Of a DNA stretch of 64,000 bases, positions 63,816-64,000 are shown one piece after another. Under the pieces are notes generated by a model. It saw only the letters and a list, made by a program, of their open reading frames with translations, did no database searches and had not been told where the DNA came from. The translations under genes and the position numbers were made by a program. Within the stretch, counting starts at the first letter, position 1. Every line of letters starts with the position of its first letter. The stretch spans positions 4,509,001-4,573,000 of the forward strand of contig JHVA01000001.1 in the NCBI GenBank assembly GCA_000688615.1, given 5' to 3'. The stretch is from Acidobacteriaceae bacterium KBS 146 (GTDB lineage Bacteria > Acidobacteriota > Terriglobia > Terriglobales > Acidobacteriaceae).

Positions 63816-63932
63816 TCAGAATTGGCCTTTTGTGGGCTTTTTCAGGCATGATGCATTGTCGGCCGGGTTTCACTATACGTTTACCTAAAAGGTGGACTGC
63901 GATGGAAAAGGGTCTCTGGGGAGGTTGTAGCG

Positions 63933-64000
63933 ATGTTTCTTGGAATTGATTGCGGTACCCAGGGCACAAAGGCGCTGCTCATCGATGAAGATGGCAAGCC
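63933..64000 (+). CDS. FGGY-family carbohydrate kinase, xylulokinase-like (5' end only)
   Basis: Runs off the right edge after 22 complete codons. MFLGIDCGTQGTKALLIDEDGK is the phosphate-1 ATP-binding start of FGGY kinases (GIDxGTxGTKA), closest to xylulokinase. GGGGAGG lies upstream. Preceded by the ROK regulator, as in many xyl loci. Specificity cannot be settled from this stub. Confidence 0.8.
   Translation, partial: MFLGIDCGTQGTKALLIDEDGK

Noticed and set aside
1-64000. CRISPR arrays, prophage or toxin-antitoxin pairs
   Set aside because: No regularly spaced repeats, no phage structural or lysis genes, and no recognisable toxin-antitoxin gene pair were seen.

Overview
The window looks like a piece of an Acidobacteriota chromosome (class Terriglobia, near Terriglobus/Edaphobacter/Granulicella). 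This is inferred from family content, not from a marker gene. The pointers are an 'acidobacterial duplicated orphan permease' (22652-25075), an Oar-like TonB-dependent receptor with an N-terminal carboxypeptidase-regulatory domain (57269-60763), a DUF3106 protein beside an ECF sigma/anti-sigma pair, a PEP-CTERM protein, and many secreted carbohydrate-active and PQQ enzymes.

Layout. (1) 1-11400 is housekeeping/envelope: the 5' part of a TolC-type efflux gene, a small membrane protein, an HU/IHF protein, SppA, a polyprenyl-phosphate-type glycosyltransferase, a large beta-propeller lipoprotein, a proline dehydrogenase, a TlpA-like thiol protein, DUF3106, anti-sigma and ECF sigma. (2) A tRNA-Val(CAC) gene stands at 11423-11497. 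The last 49 bases of this tRNA recur with one mismatch at 29604-29652. The 18 kb between carries a cold-shock gene, a PQQ dehydrogenase, an MFS/GH127 pair, ABC transporter genes and an erythromycin-esterase relative. It also holds an unusual number of broken genes: fragments of an IS110 transposase, HxlR, DUF1080/FG-GAP, LigD, DUF3606 and GreA/B. I read it as an old integrated island without a recognisable integrase. (3) 29700-35100 is a signalling block: a membrane RsbU-type phosphatase, a PEP-CTERM protein, and an operon of GAF-RsbU phosphatase, RsbW kinase and RsbV antagonist. (4) 35543-43453 holds a GH54 alpha-L-arabinofuranosidase fused to a NEW3-like domain, a split lamin-tail domain and a repeat array, then a glycosyltransferase pair and galE. 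(5) 44400-56960 holds a deleted haem-peroxidase remnant, an NmrA-like oxidoreductase and a cupin. It continues with a stress/energy cluster: three tandem-domain universal stress proteins, a phosphate acyltransferase, PEP synthase, MarR and a CLC channel. Four CRP-like palindromes (TGTGA-N6-TCACA type) lie in its two divergent promoter regions. (6) 57269-64000 is a sugar-use locus: TonB receptor, Tat-exported sugar isomerase-like protein, MsrA, ROK regulator and the first codons of a xylulokinase-type kinase.

Pentose use is a recurrent theme: GH127 with an MFS carrier, GH54, then ROK with a pentulose kinase. Partner switching and universal stress proteins are the other. No CRISPR array, rRNA, phage or complete insertion sequence was seen. 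I found no wholly novel gene system. The best candidates for new biology are the GH54-lamin-tail architecture, the CRP-like Usp/Pta/PpsA regulon and the tRNA-flanked island.
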